A DNA stretch of 64,000 bases. Source: Taeniopygia guttata. Taxonomy: Eukaryota > Chordata > Aves > Passeriformes > Estrildidae. Numbering within the stretch: position 1 is the stretch's first letter; every line of letters starts with the position of its first letter. Location: NCBI RefSeq assembly GCF_048771995.1, contig NC_133032.1:22731501-22795500 (forward strand). Reading direction: 5' to 3'. The notes under the pieces are model-generated. The model searched no databases and was not told the DNA's origin. It worked only from the letters and a program-made list of their open reading frames with translations. The position numbers and the translations under genes were made by a program. Below, piece by piece: positions 35,501 through 49,086 of the stretch.

Positions 35501-38500
35501 TCTGATCTGTCTGTTAGGGTGCCTCCAGGCCTACCAAACACCTATGTTATCTATACACAGATGTTCTACTTCCCGAAGCCTACACTGGGTAAACAGCCAT
35601 AGACATGGTGTGTCTGTTTTTCTGCATTGCTGTTTGAGTCTCTGCTATCCCCAGCTGCATGGTCACTTGAGCATATTTACAATTCTCATTGCCAGTCTTC
35701 CTCTTCTTACCCATTCCTCCCAGCGACTCTCTTGTTCTCTCCCTGCCTACCTGTGAGGAGCTAGAGGCTTCCCTCATAGGATTAGCTATCCAGGGAGCTG
35801 ATATTCTGGTGCAGTGAATGCTTGTTTTTCTAATGGACCATCTTGTGCCAGTGTTGAAAATTTGCAGTATTCTGTGCAATGTTGTTTCTTCCTTTTCAGA
35901 ACTTTCAAGTTCAAACAGAGTGCAGCAGACGGTGAGTAGTGACTTTACATTGCTTGGATTTTTGCATTTGGGTTTTTTTTTCCCACTTGTAAAACTTGAA
36001 GTAGCCAATTACTACATCTGGAAAGGAAGGACATTGAAAAGCATACTCCACAGTAGAGATGTCTCTTCTATTCTAACCAGACAGGAGTAACTCAAGCGAG
36101 AACCATTAATCAGGACTATGGGGTTTGGAGTCAGTGAGCAAATAGTAGGTTTGACGGCTTAATTGTTCTGGGTGGAAGCTATTTCCTTACATCACACAAG
36201 TGAGGACACTAGATAATCCCTTAATACACAGTTAAACTCACAACTTTCCAGTTTCTCACTAAAGGAAGAAACAGCTGCAGTTGTAAGGAATGCTGTTAGA
36301 ACAGGAGTTCCAGAACTGATGCTGTTCAGTTTCTTACTTAGCCAACTGGTTTATAAAGAGGAGATACAGTGCAGAACTGCCTGTTGTGGTGGCTATGGAT
36401 TGAAAGAGTTGGCTTTCTAAAATAGTACAGCATCGTAGCAGAAATGTGTGCACAGTTTTTCTGGTATGATGTTCCAGGGTGAGATACACCTGAAAAAGAC
36501 ATGCTGTTTGGGGATGCCATAATCACTGCTTGATGATTTCACATCCTCTTTGTCAGGATCAACAAAAGTGTTTCCTAAGTATTGCAGACTTGATCCAGTG
36601 TCCAAGTCAGGCATGTGCTTTAAACATATGTAAGGAAAATGTGATGCTGCAACTTGGTGAGCCCAGCTTGGATTCCTTTGCTGTACTTCTGGGCTTATGT
36701 CTGCTGAGTGGTCTTCTGTCATTCCGGTTGTTGTTTTCTTAGAGGACTTCCAGATGACTTTGAGTAGGCAGTGTGATGTAGAAGGTGACTGCTGGCAGCG
36801 GGGACTGAAGCATTTCCAGTTTGTCATTGCTTTGGTCTGGCTGTTCCTGAAGGGCCAAGATTGCCATCTTGGTTGGAGATTTCACAGTTTTCTACTCTCC
36901 ATCTTGAGCTGAAAGAATTAAGCCCCTTTTGGAGCTTTGTCCTATCTCCCTCTGAATGGGAAAACAGGAACTTTCCATACTTAACTGCCTCTGCTTTTCC
37001 AGTTTTGTGTGGGCTGGAACAGTTTGGAAATGTAACCTGTCTTTGCTTGGCAGAGGGTAGTTTAGAGGAGAGAGATGTTAATTTTAATACATGTTTTTTC
37101 TTTGCTGTTCCAGAGTAAAAAGAAAGAATTTGTGTCCACCACGCCTTACAGACTCAGAAAGAGACTGGCAGGTAAAGATCAGCCTTTGCTGTCAGCTGCC
37201 ACGATCAGTGAGGCACTGTGTTCAAGAGAGAGTGTTTTCCTGTTGAGCTTCTGTCTGTGGTAGCAGTGTGACTGAAACAACCTGATTTATCCTGCAGAGA
37301 GTATAGAAATGTCCTTAAGGAAATCCATGTAAACCTTTCCTCTACAACTGATTGGTACTAAGGTGAGGGGTGAGGGGGTTAGAAGCACCAAGTTACTGAA
37401 CTTCAGTAACACGATCAAAACAGACAAAACGTTTGGTAATCTTACATATGCTGACATTTAGTGTGCCCTGATTGCTTGAACCAGGCACAAAACTTTTGGA
37501 TGGTGGCTGGGATGTCCATGTCAAAGTATTTCCAATAACTGGTTCGTTACACCAGAATGAGTACAAAGGAGAGTTTAGTATATGATGTTTCATCTTGTAT
37601 TTCTTTTGTGTTGAGAGAACAAGACTGAGCCAGATTTCATCTGTGCTCTTCAATCAATGCTGCTAACAGAGGTATTTTACAACAACTTGTTTGTGAATGT
37701 AACATAGAAGATACTCAGCCTGCACTATTGGCATTTGGGAAAACTGACATGGAGATGCTAAGAGAAATAGGGAATTCCATTGTCCATTTTTAGTCTCTTT
37801 TTATGGTACGAGGATGTTTCTTGATTGGTATCAAGGAGGAGGCTTTACTTAACAATACTTTGTGATCCTAGAACTGCAAAAGAAATGGCCCACCTGTGTT
37901 TGTAGTTCTCTTAAGCATTGATTTTACCTTTCTGTGAAATAAATTTAGGATTCATGTGCTTGTAAAACATCTAGAGAATGTGTGTGAGATGGTGCAAAAT
38001 GAGTTCTGTGTAAGAAGTCATTCCTAGCTTTTAACCTTAAAATTTATGTTCTAGCTCCAGATCCCTATTTAGAAAGTGAGAGTGAATATTCTGCTTCCTG
38101 CTCAGAGGAGGAGGAGGATGAGGAAGAACAGAAGGAAGTCAGCACTATTATATCGGATCAAAAGACTCCAGCAAAAACTAAAGCTGCATCTACACCTCCT
38201 CACAGAAACAGCTTAGCCAAAAAAAGAAAGGCGCAAAAGATGGTGAGTGTGCAAAAATATACCCCTGAGCTAGTAAATATGAAGGGATGTATAATGACAA
38301 TAAGCTGTTAGTGATCACACCTGACTGTGGGGAAGAACTGCTAAACTCATTTCAGATGAAACCAGATGGTCTGGCTTTTGCTGTACTTCTGAGTAATCCT
38401 TGTTGGTCAGGCACCATGTGAACCTGTGTGCTAAACCAGTTGGTATCATTAGCAACTTCAGAAGAAGTCTAAGATGTCCATGGAGCGGGACACCTTGTAT

Positions 38501-41500
38501 TGAGACAGGATAAAGAAATCGATTCCTGCAGTACCAAAAGGAGCACACATTACTGTTCTGGCTTGGTGTTCAGCTTAATTGTTCTACTTCTTCCAGCACC
38601 AGGGATCCCCACACCAATTAAGAATTACTGTTATGTTATCTCTCATAGAATCTCTTTTCTGGCACTCTCTTCAGGAAGGAATCATCTGACTCGGTTAGCT
38701 TTGGCAGAATGCTGCTATAGAAGCCAATTTTGCAAATATTTTCTGTCTTTCTGTATTCACCCTTGCCCTATATCACTTTGGCCATCTTAGGGAGAGGGGT
38801 AACTTAATAACAGGAGTGTTACTGATCTTGCTGTTCTTTTATAGGGCAACCTGGTGGAGGAATACTTTGAAGCTCACAGTAGTTCCAAAGTGCTCACTTC
38901 AGACCGAACACTGCAGAAGTTTCGGAAAAGAAGATTGAATCAGGTACAGTTCATAGGTACACAGCTCTGGGTTTTTGATTTCTATGATAGAGAGTTCCCT
39001 CATCAAAATCTCTGATGTTGCTCTTTTCACTTTATTTCTGCTGATTATGTGGTCAGTGGTAATGTTGATTTAGGTAGCAATTTAAGCAGTATGTTTTCTA
39101 CTGCTGCTCTTAGCAGGGACAATGCCCAGTTGTTTGACCCTACTGAGACAGTAGGGAAAATGCAGGGAGAAGGCACTATCAGGTGAGCTCACAGCTGAAA
39201 GCTGCAGTTACCAGAAAAGGTGAAAGTTTGCTTTTGGAGAAGAAGAGGGAGAAGCAGAATTGTAGAGATTTGCATTAAACCATCATTTTCAATGAAATGG
39301 TAGGGGGAATTAAAAACTGTCTTGACTTTTTATGTGTAGTGGAAATCAAGGGAGCTGATTTCATCTAAACATTACTGGGTCACTTGCAGAACTGGAAACA
39401 GCTCTAAATGTTGTCACGTAGCTTGTTAGATGTACCTTGTTCCCTTGCAGTTTCTAGGAGACAGGAATTGTCTGATGGTGGTGACTGACTTGCAAATCAA
39501 GCAGTTGTACCCTACAAGGACAGGTCTCAGGGAATTGTGTAGAAGACCTGGAGCTCTTGTGTCTGCGACTGGTTTTTGTATCCATTTGTGTTTTAAAAGA
39601 TGGCATATATGCAGACTGCCTGCTGGTGTCTGGAATTGATGCCCAGAGTAACATCTGGATTTTTAACAAGTTCTTTCATAACAGCTGTGGGAGGAAATCA
39701 CAGCTTACAGTGTTAAAGCTACTGCTGGCTTCAAAGCAGATGAAGGTGTATCAGTTCTGTCTCTCAGTACTTTGTCTGATACATTGCAGCTGCCTTTCCA
39801 GTGGGAACTGTCTTCTGCTGCACGGGAGTGGGAAGCAAAGCTGTTAAAATTGAAGAGAAAGAGAGGCCAGTGTAGATTTGATGGTGATTATCATGCTACT
39901 GTGCTGTTTAAACACCAGCATCCCAGCATATCTTGAAAGCTGAAAGAATCCATTGATTCTTGATGCTTTCGTACATTGAGCTATCAACTGCTATCCTTTC
40001 TGCTGTAATTTTTTTTTAAGATAGGTTTTTTTAAGATTTTGAGCTTTCTCTTGTAGTGACAAACACCTGAACCCTTGCTAAGCATGTTGATTGGAGCCTT
40101 TGTTCCCGTGATCAGGAATGTGATGTTGTATCTTGTTGGTACAGTGCTTGGTGATGTGTAAGCTCTGTGTGTATCCATTTTTCCTGTAGTGGTTTTTCCA
40201 TAGTTGGCATGAAGAGAAAAATACACAGTCTGTTATCTGTTCTAGTCCTACTCTAGCTGCTGTTTACCATAAGGTTACTTATCTTTGTATCTCCTAGTGG
40301 GTCTTAATGGGGAGAAAAAAAAACTAACCACAAACTTGAGTGCACTGACAAGGAAAACTATTCTCACTAGATAGGGAGCATGCTAGAGGGTGTTTTAAGG
40401 ACTTCAGGTGTATCTCTTGCTTCTTCTTAACTTTGAATGACTGTCTCTTTCTCAACACAGCAAACACTGTATGATCTTTTGAAAAATGCTCCCCTTGCCT
40501 ATGCTGCTGAAATTAGAGACCTTAACCAGCAACATGAATCCTTGTTTTCCAAGTGGATGCTACAATTACAGTAAGTATCCAAGGAGAATCACTGAAGAAG
40601 CCTAGTTAAAAGGCACTGCCAGTAAACTTACTCTCATGTCAGTAACATCCTGTGGATGAATTAAGGAGCAAATTTTTTTCTTTGATTGCTTAAATTTAAA
40701 AGTGAGTGACATTAATTTAACTCAGTGTACCCTGTAGACCAAATCTTATCTGATTAACTCCTTGAACCAAATGTCTGAAGTGCAGTGAAGTTGCATTCTA
40801 CCTGGTTAGTTTGCCTGTGCCTCTAAAGCAAGTTAGAGGGCATTCACAATCAGGGAACATGAATAGTGAGAGAACAGGGAAAATGAATATGAGAAAAGTG
40901 CTCTTTGTGAGGAATCATTTTTGTTTTCAGCAACAACTTAGTAGTGAGTAGCCCACCCTCACCATCTTCAGTCTGCGGCTATCTCCAGTAGTGTAGTGGT
41001 TAACTTTCAGTGCCCATGGTACCTCATGATCTGGTTGTGAAGGAACCCTAATGCTTTTGGAAACACTGGCAATACAATTTTTATTTGGCTTTGTGTGTGT
41101 CTTCATGGGAAGGAGAAGGGTGAACATTCAGGAAAGAAAATGGAACTACAGAAACCCTGTGAGATTCTGAAGCACCCTAAAGAAGACAGACCACCACTCC
41201 TGAGGCTGGAGCCAGTACTGGTGATGAGAAAGCCCCTTGGAAGCTTTTTCAAGGAAGTGGAGTACAAGGAAATTTGTGATCCATGGGGAGGACAAAGAAT
41301 ATGAACAAGACATCAGCTTTGAAATTTGGAGAGTTGCAAGAGGAAGAGTTCTGTTACTTGGTGATCTGGGCAAATGGTTAGAGATGTATGTGACAGAGCA
41401 GAAGAAACAAATCCCTTGATCACAATGAAGGCAGTGACAGCTGTTGAACACCTTACCTTTGCCCAGTGCTATTTGAGTAATGTGATACTCTTCTTTCTGA

Positions 41501-44500
41501 TCAAGATAATGCCTTTCCTGCTTCTCAAACCTAAACAAATCATTGTGATTCCTGTGATGACCCATGCCTGAAAGTAAAGAAGTGCTTAAGATTCAAAAAT
41601 GCTTATTGGTTGAAAGCAATGACAGAAGTCAGAGGGTACATAAAAAATCATAGAGTTTTATTAGCAAATCACACACTTTCTTGGAAAGTGTGGAAATCAT
41701 GGAAATTGGTATGTTAGTCCCTGACCTACTATATAGGCACACAGCACTGGGTTTTGGATAAAGGGGCAGGGTGAAGACAAAAGAGAAACTAAAGAGCTTA
41801 ATTTTAAAAAGGAGAGATGAATTGAAGAGCAAAAAAGATATCACCAGCCATCGTTCTAGCATTGAGGGAATGCTGATCATTGGTCTGGTTCATAAATAGT
41901 GATCCAGCTGTGTTGGTTCAGCTGATGAGATGTCCGGGGGAGGGGGGGGGGGGGGGAGCGTTGCCTAAACTTGTGCAGGGGGATGCCTTTTTATAGACAG
42001 ATGTGTCTGCCCCAAAGACAGATTTGTCACTTTCTATGCTAATTGGTTCTCATGCACAGTTTATTCTTTTAGGCCTTTCTGGAAAAGGGTCAGAGGGCTT
42101 TGGGGCTCTTTGGTAGTTGCAGTCCCACCTTATAGTCCCATGTCCACTTCCTGCCAGTCGTTCCTGTGCTTGCACTGTACTTTATTGTTGTTCTTTCTCA
42201 TGGGAGGTTTTGACCTATCTCCACCTGGGCCACCTTCTCCAGCCAAAATTTGTTTTTTCTCACAGCATGTTGGTACCAGTAGTCCTTGGTTATTACCAAT
42301 TATTCTTGTCTGTTACTACTTGGTTGGCTTCACAGCCACCTGGTTATTGGTGTTTGAGACATACTATCAGTCAGTTACCTTCTGGAAATTGAGAGCTCAA
42401 AAAAATCTCACTCTGGACCACTGCTTGCAGTGTTGTTAGAGAGTGGGCTTGAGTATGCAGCAACCCCCCATAATGGAGAGCAAAAAGGGTCTCACTTTAG
42501 AGCACTTTTATAGGGGCACAGGACGGCGGGCTTTAGTCAGAGTGATTTTTTCATCCTGGACACAATTTGAATCAGTAACTTCCTTTGAAGGTGCAGCAAC
42601 AGAAATATTATTCCACTTGGATTGTTATTCAGGCAAGAAAAATGAATTTCCAAGGCCTCTCGTTAGAAATCTGGTGGTCATTAGACAATACTAGTTCCTG
42701 GGAATAGACAGTGTTTCTGATATGCTGGAGAGGGGTTTAGTCTAGGTGCAGTTCATCAAGGCTGAGGCTTAATGAACATTTCCCATATCATAGTGCATCC
42801 TGAAGGAGGGTGAGGGATGCAACTAAAGTCAGCTTTTCTGGGTCTCTACAATTCCATGCCATTCTGTCTTTATGCTTTCCTCCCTCTTTTTCTGTGGAAC
42901 AATTAGGATAAGAACTATACATGAGTATAGAGTATTTTTGCTTTGAATCTGTGCCTGAGGATCTGTGCCCTAGGAGTATCTGTGTACATACATGTGTAAA
43001 CAACCCCATGTAAGCTGTTAGCTCAGTCAGTGTTTTACAGCAGGACAGCCGTGTCAAACAAGCATGTTAGTATTGGTTTCAATTGTGCCAGAGTGGAAAA
43101 CCAGTATGAAGGTTTTCTTTTTTATCTTGTAATTACTATAACACATAGTAAACATGTAATAAAAGTACTTGGTGAGGGGGATGCATGTGAGTGTTGATTA
43201 CCATTTCTTACCTGAAGTTGCAGATGTAGTATTCTGTTCCTAGTCAGTAGCATTCTCTTCCATCCATGTTTTGCTAAGTTTGTAAGCCTCTAGGCTGCTA
43301 AAATTATTATTTTGCTAGGATGCACATGCCAGGTTTCAGATTCCTTGTAGCTAACCTTATTTATCAGCTGTAAGCTTGAGGTAAGCTTGGAGTTGGCAAA
43401 ACATGAAGTTTTTAAAACCCAAATTGCAGTGGATTATTTTGCTTACTGAATGTATGGACCTAAAACCAGACTTGCACTTCTTAGATGCCGCGTATTTGCT
43501 CACTTTTCTGCAGCTTGGGTTTCAACATTGTGCTTTATGGACTGGGCTCAAAGCGTGATCTGTTGGAGAAGTTTCGTACATCTTTGCTCCAGGATTCTGT
43601 TCACCTGGTGGTTAATGGATACTTCCCTAGCATCACTGTGAGATCTGTAAGTGTGGGAAAAGCTTGTGCGTTTATGTAATCATCCTGTGTTACAGATACC
43701 TCTAGAGTCTTTCAATGTAAAATGTTAAGGAAACCTGCTGCACCCTATAGCAGCAGACTCTAAATATAGAGCAGTTCCTCTCTCTTCTAATACTTTGAAG
43801 AAATTATCCCATACATTTTCCAAGGAATTTCAGTAATTTCTGTCATTAATAGACAATAGATATTCATAATTCTAAAGCCTTGTTTAATGTCACTGTTTTG
43901 AGAAGGGGTATAGTTTTTCTATGTTTGCTGTTTTAGGGATTTTATGATAATAATCAAGATGATCTCTCACAAGCCAGCCAAGGGCTCAGTTTCAGATTTT
44001 CTGCACTTCAGTATCAGAGCCCTTCATAAGGAACTCCTGTTTTCTTTTTCAGATTCTCAACTCCATCACAGAGGAGGTTTTGGACCATATAGGGACCTTC
44101 CGCAGCCCCCTTGACCAACTAGAATTCATTACCAAAAGATTTAAAGAAGGTAAAATGACTAACTTTATGCATAAAAATGTTAGAGTCTACTTACCGTTAA
44201 GAGAGCCTGGACATTTTCTTCCTCTCTAATTTTTATACAGGCAGTTACAGTTTCTTAGTGCATTGTAGCTAGTATACTTTCTTGCTTGTAATGTATGCAA
44301 CATATATGAAAACATGCATGCCCTAGGAGTATCTGTGTACATACATGTGTAAACAAGCCCATGTAAACTGTTAGCTCAGTAAGTGTTTTAAAGCAGGACA
44401 GCAGTGTCAAACAAGCAGGTTAGAATTGGTTTCAAAAGCAAAATAAAACAGGTATTGTCTCACAAAATGCTTGCTGAATTATTTCTGAATGTCTGTCTTA

Positions 44501-47500
44501 CTGCTTGTATATTCATACACAAATAGCCATGGAATCTTAATTGTGCATGGCATTGGTGTTTCAGTGTTTACATTCTGTTTTTCATCATTATCTTATGAGT
44601 ATTTCTGGTGGGACTAAATGAAAAAGGCAGCAGTTCCCACCTGAATGTACGTAAGTCAGTCTTGCAGTCTGCTGTAGCTGATCTGACTGGTTTCCATTGG
44701 CAGGCAAGTATGTATGGATTTGCACAAAAACTGGTTACAGTCCTAGAATTGTTTCTGGACTCAGGAAATGGTTGTTTATTGGAATAAATCAGCTGAGACT
44801 CCATTTTCTTCATGCAGGAAAAGCCCAATCTTTATTGTATCGGTCATATTTTATAGGATTATCAGAAGACTCTGTGTCAGATCTTATTGGTGGACAATAC
44901 ATTCACACTTAGTTCATTGGTTGGTACACGGTATTTTGCATATCTGTCAAACTTCTGTATTTTTAGCTAGTTTACATATTTTTTCTTCTGATTCTCATGA
45001 GACAGATCTTACTGTTTAAGCAGGTGCTAGTTGTTTTTCACCCAAGAATACATTCTTGTGTTAACGAACTCTCATACCAAGATTGTTTTTGTATGGGAAC
45101 TTGCAGGTTACGTAGCTGCACTTAGAAGAAATTACAGGCTAGCTATTTTAACAGAGCAGGCCTGATTTTATGAGACCTTTCTTTTATAATTCTTCTACCT
45201 GTCTACAACTGTTGTTCCCAGGGATATGTACAGCAGCGAGAAGCTAGCTGGAAGTTTTTACATCTACCATTTGCCTTATCTGAGCTAGGTCTCTAACTTT
45301 TTTTCAGAACTTGTTAAAGTTTTCAATGAAGTGATGATGTTTTGGATCCAACCTTGAATCCAACCTTTTCACTGTGAAGAGGAGCTTAAAGATCCTAGTC
45401 ATGTAAATCAAAAGCAGTTCAATAAACTATGCTTAGTCTTCCATTCTAAAGTGTATTTCAATGACCTTCAATTGCAAAAGAAACACAGCTAAAGGGACAA
45501 TTCCTGGTAAAGCTGTGAGCAAGTGGAAAGTGGATTATAACTTAAAAAGAAAAGCTTAAACTTATAACTTAAACTTATAAAAAGCTTATAACTTAAGAAA
45601 AGCTTAAACTGAAAAAAACAACCCTGTAGCTGTGATGACAGTGAACTGAGAAAAACCCTTTTAGGTGCTCAGAAACACCCAGTATAGCTTCAAATTGTGT
45701 TATGCAAGGAAAGCAGTATTGGAGTGATGTATATTAGAGTGGTGGAATAGATCTGTGCTACACTGCACTGGGAATGGGAAACCAGCTTGTGTGTAGTTTC
45801 TTTGACTGGTTCTCTGCTGTTTTTTCTGACCTTGCAGATTCATCCTTAGAGCTCTATGTCCTCATTCATAACCTGGACAGCCAGATGCTGAGAGGAGAAA
45901 GAAGTCAGCAGATCCTTGCACAATTATCCTCCCTGCCTAGCATTTACCTCATTGCCTCTATTGATCACATCAATGCTCCTCTCAGTGAGTTCCCCTGGGC
46001 CTGATCTAGCCAAGAGAAGGATCTGTGTTCTGCTTTGGGGCTGCTATGCATGTTTCATAAGCTTATGTATTGCTTACTATATATTACTATTATTAGTATG
46101 TATTACTTTTGATGTGTAGAACAGATCTGTTGACGTATGTATAGTTCTGATTGGGAGTGTGGCTGTGCTGAACCGGAACTGTGTAAAGATACTGAGAAAT
46201 ACCACAAATCATAATATGCAAATAGACTCCAGGCTTTTGGCACCGTTTGATTTTAGGAACTTAGTGAACTGGAGATTGAATGTTATGTCTGTCATTGCAT
46301 CTAAAACTATTTTCTTTTATCGGTCAGTGTTGTGGGCAGAATGGGAGCTTCAGGCAAAGTTGAACTAGGAGGTGCAGAAAGGAGCCCCTTCCTTTCTAAA
46401 CTCCTTCTCAGACAGGATGTAGGTGTGGTTGGACCCAGTCTTAGCCCCAGACTTAGCTGATGGTTTATATTAAAGGATTGTATAGATGTAATTGAACTTT
46501 TGTCTCACAAAATTAAGGATGGCAAAGCAAATAAACTTAAATAAATTACTTATATTGATTACTGTTATGATTAGACTAAAAGATCCTAATCAGAATTATT
46601 TCTACGCAGCACAAGTAGCTGTAACGATTAGTATAGTTCACTCTTTTTAAAGCAATATTGAAGCAGTTAAAGCTAGCATAGCAAAAACCATACAAGTAGA
46701 GATTGATGTTACTCACCCATACCAACAGCCATGGAGGAGTAACCTTGAGGGGTGTCCCCACTCAGGGTGGAATCTCCACACAGTCTGAGAAGGATCTCGC
46801 TTCAGCTATTTCATGCCCTCTAGGTAGAGCTTCCAGCTACAGCCAGAATTTGTGTGCACACTCCTGACTCTGGAAGGATGTACCATGTATCCATGGAAAA
46901 GGGATGCCTGCAAATGTTTTCGTTGCTGAGAATTTATCTTACTGGAACTGCAGTTATCAGGGTGTATGTAATGTGAATTTCACAAGCATATATTGTCTCC
47001 TCAATCCTACAGCAGAACTACATGTGTTTTAATATTGCTTGTTTAACACCTTAGAAAACATAAATCTCCCGGTTTTGTCTGCTCTTTCTGTTCTCTCTGT
47101 CTAGTGTGGGATCAGGCAAAGCTGAGTCTATATAACTGGCTTTGGTATGAAACAACCACATTTAGTCCTTATGTGGAAGAAACATCTTATGAGAACTCGC
47201 TTTTAGTGCAACAGTCTGGCTCTTTGGCTTTGAGTTCCCTAATGCATGTCCTGCATAGCCTCACTCTCAATGCCAGGTAAGACACTATTACACTTCACAA
47301 TAGCACTTGCCAAGGAACCAGTCCTTACAATCTGTGTTTTCTGGTAATAGTGTTGCAGACCAAAATGGTAGGACCTGGGTTCCAGCTGATTGGTTACTTT
47401 AAATGAGCAGCATTTGGGTAGAAAGCCTTGTCCAGTGATGAGATTCACAACCAGGTCTTTGTGCATTAAGCAAAATTAGTTAATATTTTCTAATGGTGGG

Positions 47501-49086
47501 AGTTTTGGGCTGTTTTTTAATTATTACTGTTTTGATTTTCCCCTTTCCTCCTTTCACTTAGAGGGATATTCAGACTGCTTGCTCAGCACCAGCTGGAGAA
47601 AAAGGACAATCCATCTTATCCAGGTAACTACTCACCTTTTCTCATCTGTTTGGGGTGTTGCTGTTCACAGCAGCCGTGGGTTTTGGTATGCAGGTTACAT
47701 TTCCAGCAACAGTTGAGCTCGAACAGTTGGCTCAGTGAGGCTCACTGGCTATCTAGTGGCACTGTGTCTGACTCAGTAAAGCAATAGACTGGCTGGTTCT
47801 GAAGGACTGCCTTTGACATGCTTAGACATGACTGAGACCGTTGGTGGGGGACTGTGGAGTAAAAAAAATAAAATGAAGACTGAATTTGTATAACTTGCTC
47901 TTAAATGTCCCATATAAATGACTTCTAGTGTACCCCTGCTTTCTAGGATACATGTGGAATATTTTGTCACTGTAATAGGTGTTGCAGTGGATATGAATAA
48001 CATTTTAATGGTGAAGAAAGCAAGACAGAGGAGTTGGAAATTAAGAGAAATTAACAAAGTGCATTTAAAGTGCTGTTAGAATTCCTTTAGGCAGCAGGGT
48101 GACTTGAATGTTAATTCAGCTGCTTTCCATTAATTACTCAAGTATTACCTTGGCTGTACACTTGCAAGAGGTGATGATACTGTAGCCACTCTGGTCTAAG
48201 CCAAAGCAAGACTTTCAGGTGGATAATATGTGGAAAATCTGACAATCTTACTGCTTCAGTTTCTTGTTCTTACCTTTTTCTGTCTCCAGGGCTGTCTTTC
48301 CAAGACTTTTACCAGCAGTGTCGGGAAGCTTTCCTTGTGAACAGTGACTTGACACTCAGGGCACAGCTGACAGAATTCAGGGACCACAAGCTCATCCGAA
48401 CCAAGCGGGTGAGTCCAGGGAAGAATTCTATACAGCACTTTGAATAAGAAGAATGCTTACTTGCTGTATTGTTTTAAGCACGTAGGAACTGGCAAGGGGC
48501 TGAAATTCTGTAATTGCAGCTCTTTCCATGCCTCCAATTTGTCAAGACCCTTTACATGGATAGAGGACAGTAGAAACACAGTGTGCTTTGGTTATTCAGC
48601 AACCTCCAGGTCTTCTTTCCGAAGACTGTGAGAAGTAGCAGACTATGGAGCCTGCCAGTCTGCTTCCAATAGTATTACCTGTATTTCTGTAAGAATGCAG
48701 ACTTGTCATAATAATGAGGCAGTATAGCAGTACAAGATATAGGAACACAGTGTTGAGGAGCTTTGTAGCGTCAGACAAACATAACCCACCGGAAGATTTT
48801 TCATGTAGTGACTTTTCTCAGTATTTGTGCATTTCCTGTGTTGCTCCAGTTAAATATTCCAGGTTTTTGCTAATGTAGTTCAAAATGCTGTCCTGCTGTA
48901 ATCCAGACTGCAGATAAATGCTAGCACTGCAGTGCTGTCTAGTGGCTTGCCTGGCACTGTACACTGGTGTTAACAATGTCTGTGCATGTCTGTTCTCAGG
49001 GAGCTGATGGCGTGGAATACTTATTAATTCCTGTCGATGACAGTACCTTGACCGACTTCTTAGAGAAAGAGGATGAAGACGTGTAA
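32078..49086 (+). CDS. ORC2: Origin recognition complex subunit 2, 16 coding exons
   Basis: Segments: 32078-32174, 33096-33239, 33522-33608, 34510-34599, 35900-35931, 37114-37171, 38055-38242, 38845-38943, 40461-40570, 43514-43646, 44053-44149, 45838-45984, 47105-47276, 47562-47623, 48290-48408, 49000-49086 (TAA). The sum is 1722 nt, 573 aa (human 577). ORC2 is a core subunit of the nuclear complex that marks replication origins and loads MCM. The N-terminal half is variable and probably disordered, with an acidic run at 187-197 and TP sites (T116, T135) like CDK sites in human ORC2. The AAA+-like fold starts near residue 302 ([20 protein letters not shown], degenerate Walker A, as in the family). 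Conserved blocks include [18 protein letters not shown] and [20 protein letters not shown]. The C-terminal winged helix includes [20 protein letters not shown] and ends in an acidic tail. The start has a strong CCGCC-ATG-A context in the CpG island. Confidence 0.97.
34697..34748. repeat. 26-bp tandem duplication in ORC2 intron 4
   Basis: Two adjacent near-identical copies of a unit starting GCTTAAGTATTC and ending TTAACACCA, at 34697-34722 and 34723-34748, with three differences. Confidence 0.85.
41936..41956. repeat. G homopolymer run (5 G, A, 15 G)
   Basis: A 21-bp tract of G broken by one A, in ORC2 intron 9 on the coding strand. It could form a G-quadruplex and is likely to vary in length or be misread by sequencers. 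Confidence 0.9.
42966..43082. repeat. 117-bp direct repeat, copy 1 (ORC2 intron 9)
   Basis: Begins TGCCCTAGGAGTATCTGTGT and ends TTGGTTTCAA. Aligned by eye without gaps to 44319-44435 it shows 7 mismatches in 117 bases (about 94% identity). Confidence 0.92.
44319..44435. repeat. 117-bp direct repeat, copy 2 (ORC2 intron 11)
   Basis: Same orientation as copy 1 and 1353 bp downstream of it. Exons 10 and 11 lie between the two copies. No coding content. Confidence 0.92.
45535..45613. repeat. Short AT-rich compound repeat
   Basis: Interleaved copies of AAGCTTAAACTTATAACTT-like units in ORC2 intron 11, about 250 bp upstream of exon 12. Local slippage is the likely origin. Confidence 0.75.

Larger units (their letters stand above)
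40571..43513 (+). other. ORC2: ORC2 intron 9, 2.9 kb
   Basis: The intron separates the codon for H302 (CA|C). It contains the G-run at 41936-41956, a possible ancient LTR-like segment around 41.9-42.7 kb, and the first copy of the 117-bp duplication. The open frames here, such as those around 41.1-41.6 kb, show no recognisable protein family. Confidence 0.8.

Noticed and set aside
36417-36827. 136-codon minus-strand frame in ORC2 intron 5
   Set aside because: No recognisable domain, no matching splice context, and one of several overlapping frames in the same intron.
41095-41571. Cluster of overlapping open frames in ORC2 intron 9
   Set aside because: Frames on both strands overlap and neither gives a known family or splice structure.
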